Positions 46,326-55,218 of a stretch of 64,000 nucleotides of DNA are shown piece by piece. The translations under genes and the position numbers were made by a program. How positions within the stretch are numbered: the stretch's first letter is position 1; the number at the start of each line of letters is the position of its first letter. The stretch is taken from NCBI RefSeq assembly GCF_001896205.1, contig NZ_MPNU01000001.1, forward strand, positions 1,789,175 to 1,853,174, read 5' to 3'. A model generated the notes under the pieces. The model did no database searches, was not told the origin of the DNA, and worked only from the letters and a program-made list of their open reading frames with translations. The DNA comes from Edwardsiella piscicida (lineage in GTDB: Bacteria; Pseudomonadota; Gammaproteobacteria; Enterobacterales; Enterobacteriaceae).

Positions 46326-47666
46326 ATGGCAAAACACCCGGTAGAACAGTCGATTAGGTTCGATTTATCATCTCTTTCTGTTGAGGATATCATCCCATAC
46401 CTCAATCATTACGGTGTAACTGATGATAAGGGGCGTTACTTGCATTGGTGCCAGCTAAAATGGCGGGTTCCAAGCCGTGATGCCAAAAATATATGGTTGG
46501 CTATAAAATTTCATAGAAATGCAGTGAGAAAGGATATTGGGCTATATGATAAAAATGGTGATGCCTTCCACTATATTATCCATGACTCATTGGAGCCTAA
46601 GTTACACAAAATAGTACAGTTAGGCGCAGGAAAGGTTGCTGCTGTCGCAGGAGTTCAAGCATCTGATAACATCAAAGAGAACTATTTGGTTTCATCACTT
46701 TTAATGGAAGAGGCGATTACCAGTGCGCAATTAGAGGGGGCAGCTACGACTAGGGCGGATGCGAAGAGAATGCTTGAAGATGAGCTAACGCCAAGCACTG
46801 ATGATGAAAGAATGATTCTCAATAATTACATGTTGCTTAGGTTGGCAGATAGGAGAAAAAACGAGCCGTTAACCAGGGATTTAATGCTTGATTTCCACCG
46901 GGTAGCTACAGACTCAGTTTCTGAAAATAATAATGAGCCAGGGGCGTTCAGGTGTAGTAATGATATCTATATAGGTAATGATGATGACCCGCTTTTTTAT
47001 CCACCGGATTACACTTTGCTTGAGAAAAGGTTAGAGGATATCTGTACATTCGCGAATGAGAAGCATGATGGAGAAGATGGTTCAAAGTTTATTCCTCCAG
47101 TGATTAAAGCAATTATCCTCCATTTTTTGATGGGGTATGAACATGCTTTCAGAGATGGTAATGGTCGAACCGCAAGGGCAATATTTTATTGGTTTATGCT
47201 AAAAAATGGTTATGATATTTTTGAGTATATTTCAATCAGCAAAATAATAAAAGAGCATGCGCGGGACTATGGGCTGTCTTATCTGTACGTGCAAAAAGAC
47301 TATGGTGATTTGACATATTTCATTGATTTTCATTTGAGAGTTATTCTTGAAGCATTTGATGAGTTGCAAGGATATTTAAGAACTAAAAGTGAAGAATTTT
47401 ATGAAGTGGTAAAAATTCTTGAAAACTCGAAATATAAAGATCAGTTGAGTTTTATACAAAAAGATTTAATCAAGAAAGGCATTAAAGAGCCAGGTCGATT
47501 GTTCAAAGTGAAATCTGTTCAAAATGTCTATGGCATTAGCGAAAATACGGCAAGAAAACAGTTAAGGCAGCTTGCCTCGTTGGGCGTATTACTCCCAATC
47601 ATAGTCGGAAAAGCGACACATTTTATTGCACCGGCTGATTTGAGAGATCGTCTTATAAATAAATAG
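46326..47666 (+). CDS. Fic-domain AMPylase-type protein
   Basis: A 446-residue protein. The Fic active motif HAFRDGNGRTAR is complete (His, Asp, Asn, Arg). An N-terminal inhibitory helix motif, SAQLEG, is present near residue 140, making it a class II, self-inhibited Fic. A Fic_N-like region precedes and a winged-helix domain (VYGISENTARKQLRQLASLG) ends it. It probably transfers AMP to a protein target. AT-rich compared with the phage genes around it, so a late acquisition between antirepressor and Q. Confidence 0.88.
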   Translation: MAKHPVEQSIRFDLSSLSVEDIIPYLNHYGVTDDKGRYLHWCQLKWRVPSRDAKNIWLAIKFHRNAVRKDIGLYDKNGDAFHYIIHDSLEPKLHKIVQLGAGKVAAVAGVQASDNIKENYLVSSLLMEEAITSAQLEGAATTRADAKRMLEDELTPSTDDERMILNNYMLLRLADRRKNEPLTRDLMLDFHRVATDSVSENNNEPGAFRCSNDIYIGNDDDPLFYPPDYTLLEKRLEDICTFANEKHDGEDGSKFIPPVIKAIILHFLMGYEHAFRDGNGRTARAIFYWFMLKNGYDIFEYISISKIIKEHARDYGLSYLYVQKDYGDLTYFIDFHLRVILEAFDELQGYLRTKSEEFYEVVKILENSKYKDQLSFIQKDLIKKGIKEPGRLFKVKSVQNVYGISENTARKQLRQLASLGVLLPIIVGKATHFIAPADLRDRLINK

Positions 47667-47730
47667 ATTGCTTGATGTTTTATATTTTATGAATAGGATA
47701 AACCAGACTCTCCCATGGAGGATCGGGTTT

Positions 47731-48549
47731 ATGCCTATCGCTATCGAACAACTGATCAAGATGTTTGACCCGCGCAGCGTCAGCGCAGAATGCCTGCACC
47801 TGATCCGGGCGGTGCCAGGGATCACCCGGGAGCAAATCCTGGGCGCGTTTGCAGCGGTGGCGCAGCGCCATCCGCTCGGCTTCGATTTGCTGCTGGCCCG
47901 CTACCGGGAAGATTGTCAGGCCGAGCAGCGCGCGCGGCGGGCGGCGGCTGATAGGGTGTGCCGGAGCCCACATCCCCCTTATGGCACCGCCGTCTGCCAG
48001 CTGGCCGTCACCGTGGCACTGGGGCGGACGCTGCCCGCCCAGCGGGTGGTATTGGCGGCGCTGCTGCGCAAACATGGCCCCCGGGCAACGCTGGCAGCCA
48101 AGCAGCTGGCCGATATTCAGCGCCAGCAAAAGGGGCTGGAGAAGGCCCGGGTTATGCTGAGTGAGGGTGACTGGCGCTATCGGCGTAATCTGGCACAGTA
48201 CGATGCGCTGGCGGGCCGTTCCGTGGCTCTCCGCCGGGCGCTGGCCGACTGGGCCGACGCAGAGGCGGCTCGCTCACCCCATTGCCCACGCTGCCGGGGC
48301 AGCGGCCAGCTGTTGCGGCCACAGCCCCATTGCTGTGATACCTGTGGTGGTCGAGGAAAAATCAGCGTGACCGCTGACCATTTCCGGCGTTCGCTGGTGG
48401 ATGAGGGCATTGTGATAACGCCTGATGTGTGGCGGGCAGAGTACCCGCCATGGGTGAATGATACGCTCAATGGGTTGTATCAGGAGATGCAGCTGGCCGG
48501 CGATGCCTTGTCGATACGATTAACGTTAGAGAGGCAGGCGGTGGCATGA
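47731..48549 (+). CDS. Late antiterminator Q-like protein
   Basis: About 272 residues from MPIAIEQLIKMFDPRSVSAE, preceded by GGAGG. A four-cysteine zinc motif, CPRCRGSGQ...CDTCGGRGK, lies near residue 190, followed by a basic helical end (VTADHFRRSLVDEGIVITPD). This matches the Q family of phage 82 type. Q lets polymerase read through terminators after the late promoter. Its position before the lysis genes is right; the promoter should lie in 48550-48782, which has no gene. Confidence 0.78.
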   Translation: MPIAIEQLIKMFDPRSVSAECLHLIRAVPGITREQILGAFAAVAQRHPLGFDLLLARYREDCQAEQRARRAAADRVCRSPHPPYGTAVCQLAVTVALGRTLPAQRVVLAALLRKHGPRATLAAKQLADIQRQQKGLEKARVMLSEGDWRYRRNLAQYDALAGRSVALRRALADWADAEAARSPHCPRCRGSGQLLRPQPHCCDTCGGRGKISVTADHFRRSLVDEGIVITPDVWRAEYPPWVNDTLNGLYQEMQLAGDALSIRLTLERQAVA

Positions 48550-48782
48550 AGAGATTGCCAATGGCTAATAAGTGAGCTAAATTCGGAAAGATGACCAAGC
48601 TATGTTTATCGCCGATTAATCGCGGCATGCTTCGATAAATATCATCTCTATCCGGTATCGCTTTATCTTTCACGTTACTGTGAATTGATAAATCTGTGTG
48701 ATGGCTCCTGTTTTATATATTGACGCCACTTAAATTTATTGTTTAGTTAACTCCACGCGTCTTTTTAACGTCATGGGGTTAT

Positions 48783-49181
48783 ATGAAAGCACCGTCAGAA
48801 TGCTGTTATGGGAAAATCGCAGGGGAGGCCTATCGCCTCGCGCGTGATGGTATGCCACCGACTCAAGCCTGGGATAAGGCGGTGGTCGGGAAAAAGAAAG
48901 GGTGTCCTCGGGCGGCATTTCTGGGGCTGTGTGAGATGGGGTATTTGAAGAATATTCCTGCGGGCTCTTATCAGAAGAACGACTCAAAAAATGCACGGTA
49001 TGCGACTGTCGCGGCCAATTATTTATTGGCTCATAGAATTATCGCTAATGATATTACCTCTCGTGCATTATGGAAAGTGGCATTGGAGCATGAGGATAAC
49101 CCGCAGAAGAAGCATAACAGCCAAATGCATATCGTGCTGACATTATGGGAAGCCGGAGTAATTCAATCTCCGCCGCGGTGA
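48783..49181 (+). CDS. Phage protein of the KGCPRxAFLGLCExG family (DUF6979-like)
   Basis: A 132-residue protein. YGKIAGEAYRLARDGMPPTQ, KGCPRAAFLGLCEMGYLKNI and NSQMHIVLTLWEAGVI are the conserved blocks I associate with this family of short proteins in prophages and genomic islands. The function is unknown. It is the first gene after Q. Confidence 0.6.
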   Translation: MKAPSECCYGKIAGEAYRLARDGMPPTQAWDKAVVGKKKGCPRAAFLGLCEMGYLKNIPAGSYQKNDSKNARYATVAANYLLAHRIIANDITSRALWKVALEHEDNPQKKHNSQMHIVLTLWEAGVIQSPPR

Positions 49182-49224
49182 GTATGAGGCAAGCTTAACC
49201 TAGGCTTGCCTGGTGGCTAAAAGT

Positions 49225-49257
49225 TGCACAGCGCGACAAAATGTCGCATACTGTGCA
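49225..49257. promoter_or_regulatory. Nested palindrome before the ParD-like/RelE module
   Basis: TGCACAG (49225-49231) pairs with CTGTGCA (49251-49257), and inside lies GCGAC-AAAAT-GTCGC (49233-49247). This is a likely autoregulatory operator of the module 40 bases downstream. Confidence 0.6.
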
Positions 49258-49297
49258 TGCGCTGTGATGGCGTGTAACCACCGAGAGGCACCGCAAA

Positions 49298-49528
49298 ATG
49301 GCAACGAGTGTTCGTTTGGATGATGAGTTTGTCAACGACGCTAAGATCCATGCCGATGCTGAGAGCCGTAGCGTCCCTAAGCAGATTGAGCATTGGGCCA
49401 GGATTGGCCGGATAGCAGAAGAGAATCCGGACTTACCTTACAGTTTTATCAGTGAGGTGTTGCTGGCACAGGGTGAGGTCAACAATCAGAAGGTGACGCG
49501 CTATGTCCGCAGGACCAAACGCCAGTGA
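49298..49528 (+). CDS. ParD-like antitoxin
   Basis: A 76-residue protein: MATSVRLDDEFVNDAKIHAD and SRSVPKQIEHWARIGRIAEE are the ParD_like ribbon-helix-helix family. It overlaps the toxin gene by 26 bases and should bind the palindrome at 49225. Confidence 0.82.
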   Translation: MATSVRLDDEFVNDAKIHADAESRSVPKQIEHWARIGRIAEENPDLPYSFISEVLLAQGEVNNQKVTRYVRRTKRQ

Positions 49529-49832
49529 GATAGCGGTTTATCAGAGCCGGCGCTTTGAGAAAGCACTGGATAAGCTCCCTGAATCACAATTAGCGCGGGT
49601 CGAAGACGAGATCGATAAGATTATCGCCGACCCCGAGATTGGCGAGCTGAAAAAGGGCGACTTACGGTTTTTGCGCGTGCATAAATTTACGCTGAACAGT
49701 CAACTTGTACTGCTGGGATACAGCTGGCAGTCAATGCGGGTAGCGCTGTATCTATTGACGATCGGGCCCCACGAAAACTTTTACCGCGAACAGAAGCAGC
49801 ATCGTAAAGCGGATTTGAAACTCATTGGCTAA
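49503..49832 (+). CDS. RelE/ParE-like toxin
   Basis: A 109-residue protein: SRRFEKALDKLPESQLARVE, GELKKGDLRFLRVHKFTLNS and IGPHENFYREQKQHRKADLK are typical of RelE-superfamily partners of ParD-like antitoxins. A GTG or ATG start within the antitoxin gene couples translation. A terminator at 49859 ends the module. Confidence 0.82.
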   Translation: MSAGPNASEIAVYQSRRFEKALDKLPESQLARVEDEIDKIIADPEIGELKKGDLRFLRVHKFTLNSQLVLLGYSWQSMRVALYLLTIGPHENFYREQKQHRKADLKLIG

Positions 49833-49858
49833 CGTCGATACATTTTTCCAAATAACAG

Positions 49859-49884
49859 ACCCTGGCATATGCCGGGGTTTTTTT
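49859..49884 (+). terminator. Terminator after the toxin gene
   Basis: CCTGGC-ATAT-GCCGGG stem followed by seven Ts, 27 bases after the toxin stop. Late transcription modified by Q would pass it to reach the lysis genes. Confidence 0.75.
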
Positions 49885-49917
49885 ATATCTGAATCACCCC
49901 AGCGCGGGGATAACGAG

Positions 49918-50256
49918 ATGGCGAATATGCACCATAACCCGGAAACACTCAGTGCACTGCTGCTGTCCTGGTGGCAGGGCGATACCCCGGTCGGCGGCGT
50001 GCTGCTGGCGATTGTGACCGCCGCTGTTCGGGTGACCTATCTGGGTGGGGGTTGGAAACGAACCGCCCTAGAGGGGGCGCTGTGCGGCGCACTGACGCTG
50101 ACCGTGGTGGCGACGCTGGACTATTTCAGCCTGCCGAAGTCGCTGACCCCGGCCATCGGCGGTGCGATAGGTTTTATCGGCGTGCAGCAGATCCAGCGTT
50201 TTGCGCTGTATATTCTGCAGCGCAAGCTGGGGATGCCGACAGACAAGGAGCGGTAA
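49918..50256 (+). CDS. Lambda-type holin
   Basis: About 112 residues with three membrane segments: VGGVLLAIVTAAVRVTYLGG, GALCGALTLTVVATLDYF and AIGGAIGFIGVQQI, then a basic tail. Layout and the late GFIG segment match the lambda S family. It forms the holes that release endolysin at the end of infection. Starts at MANMHHNP (49918), 3 bases before the endolysin gene ends its spacer. Confidence 0.8.
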   Translation: MANMHHNPETLSALLLSWWQGDTPVGGVLLAIVTAAVRVTYLGGGWKRTALEGALCGALTLTVVATLDYFSLPKSLTPAIGGAIGFIGVQQIQRFALYILQRKLGMPTDKER

Positions 50257-50258
50257 TT

Positions 50259-50811
50259 ATGGCACTGACTAAGGATCAAATTTTCGATGCTCTGCTGGGG
50301 CGTGAGGGCGGGTATGTTGATCACCCCCACGACAAGGGCGGGCCAACCAACTGGGGGATCACCGAGAAAGTGGCCCGAGCCCACGGCTACACCGGCGATA
50401 TGCGTAACCTGACGCGGGCGCAGGCGCTGGAAATCTATGAAAGCGACTACTGGTCAGGTCCCCGTTTTGATCAGGTGGCGGAGTATTCCGCGCCGGTGGC
50501 CGCCGAGCTGCTGGATACTGGGGTGAATATGGGGCCGTCGGTGCCCGGCAAGTGGCTGCAGCGCTGGCTGACCGCTTTTAACGATGGCGGACGCCTGTAC
50601 CCGGATATCAGCGCCGATGGGGTGATTGGGCCACGTACGCTCTCTGCGCTGCGGGCTTATCTGGATGCCCGGGGCGCGGAGGGGGTAGCTGGTGCTGCTG
50701 CGGGCACTGAACTGCAGTCAGGGCGAGCGTTATCTGGCGCTGGCCGAACAGCGGGTGCAGAACGAGTCGTTTCTGTATGGCTGGGTGCGGGAGCGGGTCG
50801 GTCTGTCTTAA
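50259..50811 (+). pseudogene. Endolysin (GH108 muramidase) with a C-terminal frameshift
   Basis: The first 143 residues are normal: MALTKDQIFDALLGREGGYV with the catalytic Glu, DKGGPTNWGIT, then the peptidoglycan-binding part to SALRAYLDARGAEGVA. Near 50689 one extra T shifts the frame. The correct ending, VLLRALNCSQGERYLALAEQ to GWVRERVGLS, is intact in the next frame and stops at 50811. The shifted frame runs on to 50987 with unrelated residues. The catalytic domain is complete, so some activity may remain. The indel could also be a sequencing error. Confidence 0.8.
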
Positions 50812-50897
50812 CCATATCTGACGTGTATCCAAGAGCCTCGGCTATGCCGGGGCTTTGTCGTATCTGCGCCATGCCCGGCGCAAACAATTACACAGAG

Positions 50898-50989
50898 CCT
50901 TATAGAAACAGGCCTCGGAGAAACGTCGTTATAGGCGGCGACCTCTCTGTGGGCGACGTTTCTGGGCAACGAGGCTTGTTTCTATAAGG
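50898..50989 (+). promoter_or_regulatory. Long leader hairpin before the third antirepressor
   Basis: 50898-50916 pairs with 50971-50989 (18 of 19 bp) and, inside it, 50919-50928 with 50954-50963 (10 of 10). The right arm contains AAGG, the likely ribosome-binding site for the ATG at 51001, so the hairpin could block translation. Confidence 0.65.
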
Positions 50990-51000
50990 TAACCATCGAT

Positions 51001-51783
51001 ATGAACACATCTATAGCTTCTTCTTGTTCCGACGCATCAAGCAATCATCATGTCGTTAATGAGTTCGCTGACATTGTTCCTGTTGTCAGTGGCCGGATCG
51101 GTGAGCGTGAAACCAGCGTTGTGAGCGGGACGTCGTTACACAAGGCGCTGGGAGTGGCAACCCGAATGACGGATTGGATAAAGCGTCGTATCGGGGAGTA
51201 CGGCTTTAAAGAAGGTCTGGATTACATCATTGTTGAAAATTTGCGCTCCCCAAATTTGAGTAGCGCAAAATCTCGCCAGCAGATCAGCCATGAATACCTG
51301 ATTACATTGGATATGGCCAAAGAGCTGGCAATGGTCGAGCGTAGCGAACAAGGGCGCGCCATTCGTCGTTACTTCATCCAGTGTGAAGAGGCGTTACAGC
51401 TTACCGCTCCAGAAGTCGCCGCGCGTTATCGTCGCAAGTTAAAGGCTCGCATCGGAGTGGCAAACCTGTTTAAGCCGATGTGTTCCGCGTTGGAATCGGT
51501 AAGGGCGGAACAGGGCAAGGCGACGCAGTCTCACCACTACAGCAACGAAAGTAACATGATCTCCCGCATCGTCCTGGGAGGCCTTACTGCGAAGCAATGG
51601 GCAGGCATGAATGGAGTAGTGGGGGATCTTCGCGATTCGATGAATGCCGAGCAGTTAGAGCATCTGTCTTATCTGGAAAGTACTAATATCACTCTGCTGG
51701 ATATGGGGATGGATTACCCGCAGCGGAAGACTGAGTTGATCCGGCTGTCTCAGCGCTGGATGGCGCGGCGTCTGGGTTCGTGA
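51001..51783 (+). CDS. AntA-type antirepressor, third copy
   Basis: A 260-residue protein. Residues 35-130 form an AntA domain (TSLHKALGVATRMTDWIKRR, EYLITLDMAKELAMVERSEQ) related to that at 45436. The C-terminal half (FKPMCSALESVRAEQGKATQ, SNMISRIVLGGLTAKQWAGM) is different from the other two proteins. It lies in the lysis region behind a strong leader hairpin, so it is probably made late and under its own RNA control. Confidence 0.82.
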   Translation: MNTSIASSCSDASSNHHVVNEFADIVPVVSGRIGERETSVVSGTSLHKALGVATRMTDWIKRRIGEYGFKEGLDYIIVENLRSPNLSSAKSRQQISHEYLITLDMAKELAMVERSEQGRAIRRYFIQCEEALQLTAPEVAARYRRKLKARIGVANLFKPMCSALESVRAEQGKATQSHHYSNESNMISRIVLGGLTAKQWAGMNGVVGDLRDSMNAEQLEHLSYLESTNITLLDMGMDYPQRKTELIRLSQRWMARRLGS

Positions 51784-51885
51784 TGGCTTTTGTTTAACAT
51801 CGCACAAAAATAGCGGTGGCAGTGTTCAGGCCTTGAATGATGCGAAGAAAATCGCATCGGTCATCACTATCAAGGGTGGGATTAC

Positions 51886-52431
51886 ATGGTTGGTGAACGG
51901 TTATGGAAGCCACTGGCGCTCATTGCGTTGGTGGCTTTGCTTTTATGGGGCCTCTCGACCTGGCGTTATGCATCCGGGTACGCCGCCGGTAAGCGCTTGA
52001 CTGAGCAGGCGTGGCAGCTTAAGTGGGAGACGCGCAACCGGGATGAGGAGACAGCCAGGGCAAACCGGGAGCGGGGCGAGCGGGCTGAGGAACAACGTCG
52101 CTGGCAGGCCATGATTAAGGTGAAACAGAATGCGGATCAACAACTGGAACAGATTAAAGCCGATGCTGCTCGCTCTACCGCTGATGTTGAGCGCCTGCGG
52201 CGTACGCTTTCTCAATTGCGGCAGCAGTTGGCAGACCGTTCCCCCTGCCGAGTTTCCACCGCTGGTGGAGCCAGCTCGGCAAGCGCCGCTGCCGGATTTC
52301 TGTTTGCCGACGTGCTCGGCGAATCTCTCCAACGCAATGCAGCGTTGGCAGCCTATGCTGATCGGGCCCGAGCCGCCGGCCTTGCCTGTGAGCGGCTCTA
52401 CGATGCCGTGACGCCGTCGCGCGCGCCGTGA
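51886..52431 (+). CDS. Inner-membrane spanin (Rz-like, DUF2514)
   Basis: A 181-residue protein with one N-terminal membrane helix (LALIALVALLLWGLSTWRYA) and a long charged coiled coil (QAWQLKWETRNRDEETARAN onward). This is the i-spanin layout; it joins with the nested lipoprotein to fuse inner and outer membranes in lysis. The Rz1-like gene lies entirely inside it in another frame. Confidence 0.8.
   Translation: MVGERLWKPLALIALVALLLWGLSTWRYASGYAAGKRLTEQAWQLKWETRNRDEETARANRERGERAEEQRRWQAMIKVKQNADQQLEQIKADAARSTADVERLRRTLSQLRQQLADRSPCRVSTAGGASSASAAAGFLFADVLGESLQRNAALAAYADRARAAGLACERLYDAVTPSRAP
52130..52411 (+). CDS. Outer-membrane spanin lipoprotein (Rz1-like), nested in Rz
   Basis: A 93-residue product in the +1 frame of the Rz-like gene. 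It has a basic start, MRINNWNRLKPMLLALPLML, then lipobox LSAC, and a proline-rich mature part (TVPPAEFPPLVEPARQAPLP), all as in Rz1 proteins. Full nesting of Rz1 in Rz is the lambda arrangement. Confidence 0.75.
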   Translation: MRINNWNRLKPMLLALPLMLSACGVRFLNCGSSWQTVPPAEFPPLVEPARQAPLPDFCLPTCSANLSNAMQRWQPMLIGPEPPALPVSGSTMP

Positions 52432-52487
52432 GGGCTGTGTTTTACCCAGGGTGCGGTAAAACTCTGCCTTTCAGGACGGGGAGAATG

Positions 52488-52625
52488 TCACTGGCACTGT
52501 CCTGACGCATTCGCTCCGTTTGGACAGACCTGTGTACTGCCAGGAATAATTCCCCAGCTTGAGCCTAATGGTCCAGCACAGGCGGTTAAGGTGAGCGTTA
52601 CCAGTAGGGGGAGCACGATTTTCAT
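52488..52625 (-). CDS. Small lipoprotein (45 residues)
   Basis: MKIVLPLLVTLTLTACAGPL: signal peptide and lipobox LTAC, then a short Gly/Ser/Cys-rich mature part. AGGGATC precedes the ATG. It is opposite to the late operon, so probably expressed from the prophage (a lysogenic conversion gene of the Bor/Lom kind by position, though not by sequence). Confidence 0.6.
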   Translation of the reverse strand: MKIVLPLLVTLTLTACAGPLGSSWGIIPGSTQVCPNGANASGQCQ

Positions 52626-52787
52626 ATTTTGATCCCTGATGTATGAAAGTCCGCTTTTTAATTTATCACTATCAGGCTGTGATGGCCGCAGCGAGTATGA
52701 CAAATCGTGCTATTGAGATCGTTGTTTCACGCCGACAGATTTTTATAAAAAAAATGTGATAGTACGACTCTAGCCAGGATAACCATT

Positions 52788-53564
52788 ATGACAAAACCGG
52801 ACTGGGCGGCGATTGCAGTGGCGTTCCAGGCCGGAGAGCTGTCCCTACGGGCCATCGGTGCCCAGCACGGCGTATCCGAAGGTGCCATTCGAAAAATGGC
52901 CAAAAAACATGGCTGGGTACGCGGTGAAAAAAACGGTACGCAAAAAAGTACGCAGGTACGCAAAAAAGGTACGCAGAAAAAACAGGGAAAAAAGTGCGTA
53001 CCGGTAAAAAAGCAGCGCGGGCAGGAGGATGGGCAAGGGGGCGCAGAGGCGCTCTCCTCTGTTTCACCTGCGGCAAAACCAATTCGCGGTTCACGTCACG
53101 CGCCGCCCATCCGTCCTTTTCTGCCGCACAATACGGCGGCGGTGACCCATGGCGCCTATGCCCGCCGCATGCTGTGGCCCGATGACATTATGCAGGATGC
53201 GCAGCGGCTGCAGCTGAACGATGAGCTGCTGATGCTGCGGGCGGGCAACCTGACGGCGGCGACGAATATCGGGCGTTGGATAGCGCAGCTGGAGCAGGCA
53301 GATCCAGATCAGGGCAAGGTATTACGGGAAAATATCGGGGCGGCGGAGCGGGGGATTTTGCGTAATACGGTGCGCATTGAGTCGCTGGAGCGGACCCTGC
53401 GCGTCAATGCGCTGAACGAGGCCACGACGGCCAAGCGCTGGGCGGAGACGCAGCGGCTGACGTCGGAGAACAGCGATGCCGATACGCCGCTGCGGGAGGT
53501 GATTGAGCAGATCCAGGGGAGCCAGCAGGGAGGGCGGATCAATGCCGGTTCGGGCGATGAGTGA
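52788..53564 (+). CDS. Terminase small subunit
   Basis: A 258-residue protein with an N-terminal helix-turn-helix (AGELSLRAIGAQHGVSEGAI), a lysine-rich linker and a helical C-terminal half (VTHGAYARRM, RLQLNDELLMLRAGNL). It recognises phage DNA for packaging. Its end overlaps the large subunit gene by 23 bases. Confidence 0.82.
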   Translation: MTKPDWAAIAVAFQAGELSLRAIGAQHGVSEGAIRKMAKKHGWVRGEKNGTQKSTQVRKKGTQKKQGKKCVPVKKQRGQEDGQGGAEALSSVSPAAKPIRGSRHAPPIRPFLPHNTAAVTHGAYARRMLWPDDIMQDAQRLQLNDELLMLRAGNLTAATNIGRWIAQLEQADPDQGKVLRENIGAAERGILRNTVRIESLERTLRVNALNEATTAKRWAETQRLTSENSDADTPLREVIEQIQGSQQGGRINAGSGDE

Positions 53565-55218
53565 GCGGGAGCAGCAGGCGCTGGTCTACGGCTATCTGAG
53601 CGATCCGTGGTGGCGGCTGGACAATCTGTACCAGATTGTTGATGAGCAGGGGCGGCTGGTGCCTTTTCGGATGCGGCCGGCGCAGCGGCAGCTGTTTATG
53701 GAGATGCACGAAAAAAACCTGATCCTGAAAGCCCGTCAGTTGGGATTTTCCACCGCCATCGATCTGTACCTGCTGGATCAGGCGCTGTTCAGCCAAAATG
53801 TAAAGTGCGGCATCGTCGCGCAGGATAAGCAGGCGGCGGCAGAGATTTTCCGCACCAAAATCGAGGTGCCTTTCGATCATCTGCCTGGGTGGCTGGCGGG
53901 CTGTTTTCATGCGGTAAAGCGTCACGGCGGGGCCTCTGGGGGCTACATCGAATTCGCGCATGGCTCCAATATCATGGTGGCGACCTCTTTCCGTTCGGGC
54001 ACGGTACAGCGGCTGCATATTTCTGAACATGGAAAAATCTGCGCCAAATACCCAGCCAAGGCGAAAGAGGTGCGCACCGGGACGCTGAATGCGGTGGCCG
54101 ATGGCAGCATTGTATTTATCGAGTCCACGGCGGAGGGGGTCGGCGGCGATTTTTATGATATGAGCCTACGGGCGCAGGAAATGGCGCAAAGCCGTTTGCC
54201 GCTGTCGTCGCAGGACTATAAGTTTCATTTCTATGCCTGGTGGCAGGATCCCAAGTATGCGGCGGCGGTGCCGCCGGGTGGGCTGCGGCTGAGCCGTCAT
54301 CACCAGGACTATTTTGCCGACGTTGAGCAGGCGATGCGGATAACCCTTAGCGATCGGCAAAAATGGTGGTACGTGCGCAAGGAGGCTGAGCAGCAGCAGG
54401 AGATGAAGCAGGAGTTTCCCTCTACGCCGCGCGAGGCGTTCCTGACCTCTGGGCGCCGGGTTTTCTCCTCGGCATTCATGCTGCAGGCGGAGGGGCGCTG
54501 TACGCCGCCCGCGTTGGTTTACGACATCGATCCGGTGACCGGGCGTAAAAATAAGATGCAGGCACTGCGGCAGGGCGCCAGCGATGCGCTGCAGCGTCAG
54601 CTGCTCAATTATCTGCTGATCTGGGAGCTGCCCGACCCCGATGAGGTGTATGCCATTGGCGCCGATGTGGCGGAGGGGCTGGAGCGGCGCGATCGCAGCA
54701 GTCTGGATGTAGTGAAACAGAGCAGCGGAGAGCAGGTGGCGCACTGGGTGGGGTATTTGGATGCCGAGCTGTTTGCCATGCTGTTGGATAACGTCGGCCG
54801 CCTGTACGGCATGGCCTATATCGGCGTAGAGCGTAATAACCACGGCCATGCGGTATTACAGAAGCTGCGGGCGTTGTATCCGCCGCGCTATCTGTATAAC
54901 GAGCAATTCCTCAACCAGGATACCGATGATGAAACCCGCCGGCTGGGGTGGCTGACCACGCGCCAGAGCAAGCCTATCCTGATCGAGGGGCTGAAAACCC
55001 TGCTGCGGGAGGCGGCGGACGGACTACGCTGGATTGGCAGCGTGAGCGAGATGAATACCTACGTTTATGACAAAAATGGCGCGATGGGCGCCCAGGCGGG
55101 CTGTTATGACGATCAGGTCATGAGCTATGCCTTGGCCCAGGAGATGCGCGCCCGGATGCCGGCGCGCAGACAGCCGGAGCCCATCAAACATCAGCCAGCC
55201 CACTGGATGACCCGATGA
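53542..55218 (+). CDS. Terminase large subunit
   Basis: About 558 residues. ATPase domain: Walker A-like KARQLGFSTAI, Walker B VFIESTAEG. Nuclease domain begins at YAIGADVAEGLERRDRSSLD with acidic metal ligands, followed by later conserved AYIGVERNNHGHAVL and CYDDQVMSYALA. It drives DNA into the capsid and cuts it. I start at 53542 (MPVRAMSE) behind GGGAGGGCGG; MSEREQ at 53557 is possible. Confidence 0.9.
   Translation: MPVRAMSEREQQALVYGYLSDPWWRLDNLYQIVDEQGRLVPFRMRPAQRQLFMEMHEKNLILKARQLGFSTAIDLYLLDQALFSQNVKCGIVAQDKQAAAEIFRTKIEVPFDHLPGWLAGCFHAVKRHGGASGGYIEFAHGSNIMVATSFRSGTVQRLHISEHGKICAKYPAKAKEVRTGTLNAVADGSIVFIESTAEGVGGDFYDMSLRAQEMAQSRLPLSSQDYKFHFYAWWQDPKYAAAVPPGGLRLSRHHQDYFADVEQAMRITLSDRQKWWYVRKEAEQQQEMKQEFPSTPREAFLTSGRRVFSSAFMLQAEGRCTPPALVYDIDPVTGRKNKMQALRQGASDALQRQLLNYLLIWELPDPDEVYAIGADVAEGLERRDRSSLDVVKQSSGEQVAHWVGYLDAELFAMLLDNVGRLYGMAYIGVERNNHGHAVLQKLRALYPPRYLYNEQFLNQDTDDETRRLGWLTTRQSKPILIEGLKTLLREAADGLRWIGSVSEMNTYVYDKNGAMGAQAGCYDDQVMSYALAQEMRARMPARRQPEPIKHQPAHWMTR

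Noticed and set aside
49971..50987. A 338-residue frame through holin and endolysin
   Set aside because: Its first third overlaps the holin gene in another frame; the real endolysin start is the ATG at 50259 with AAGGAG before it.
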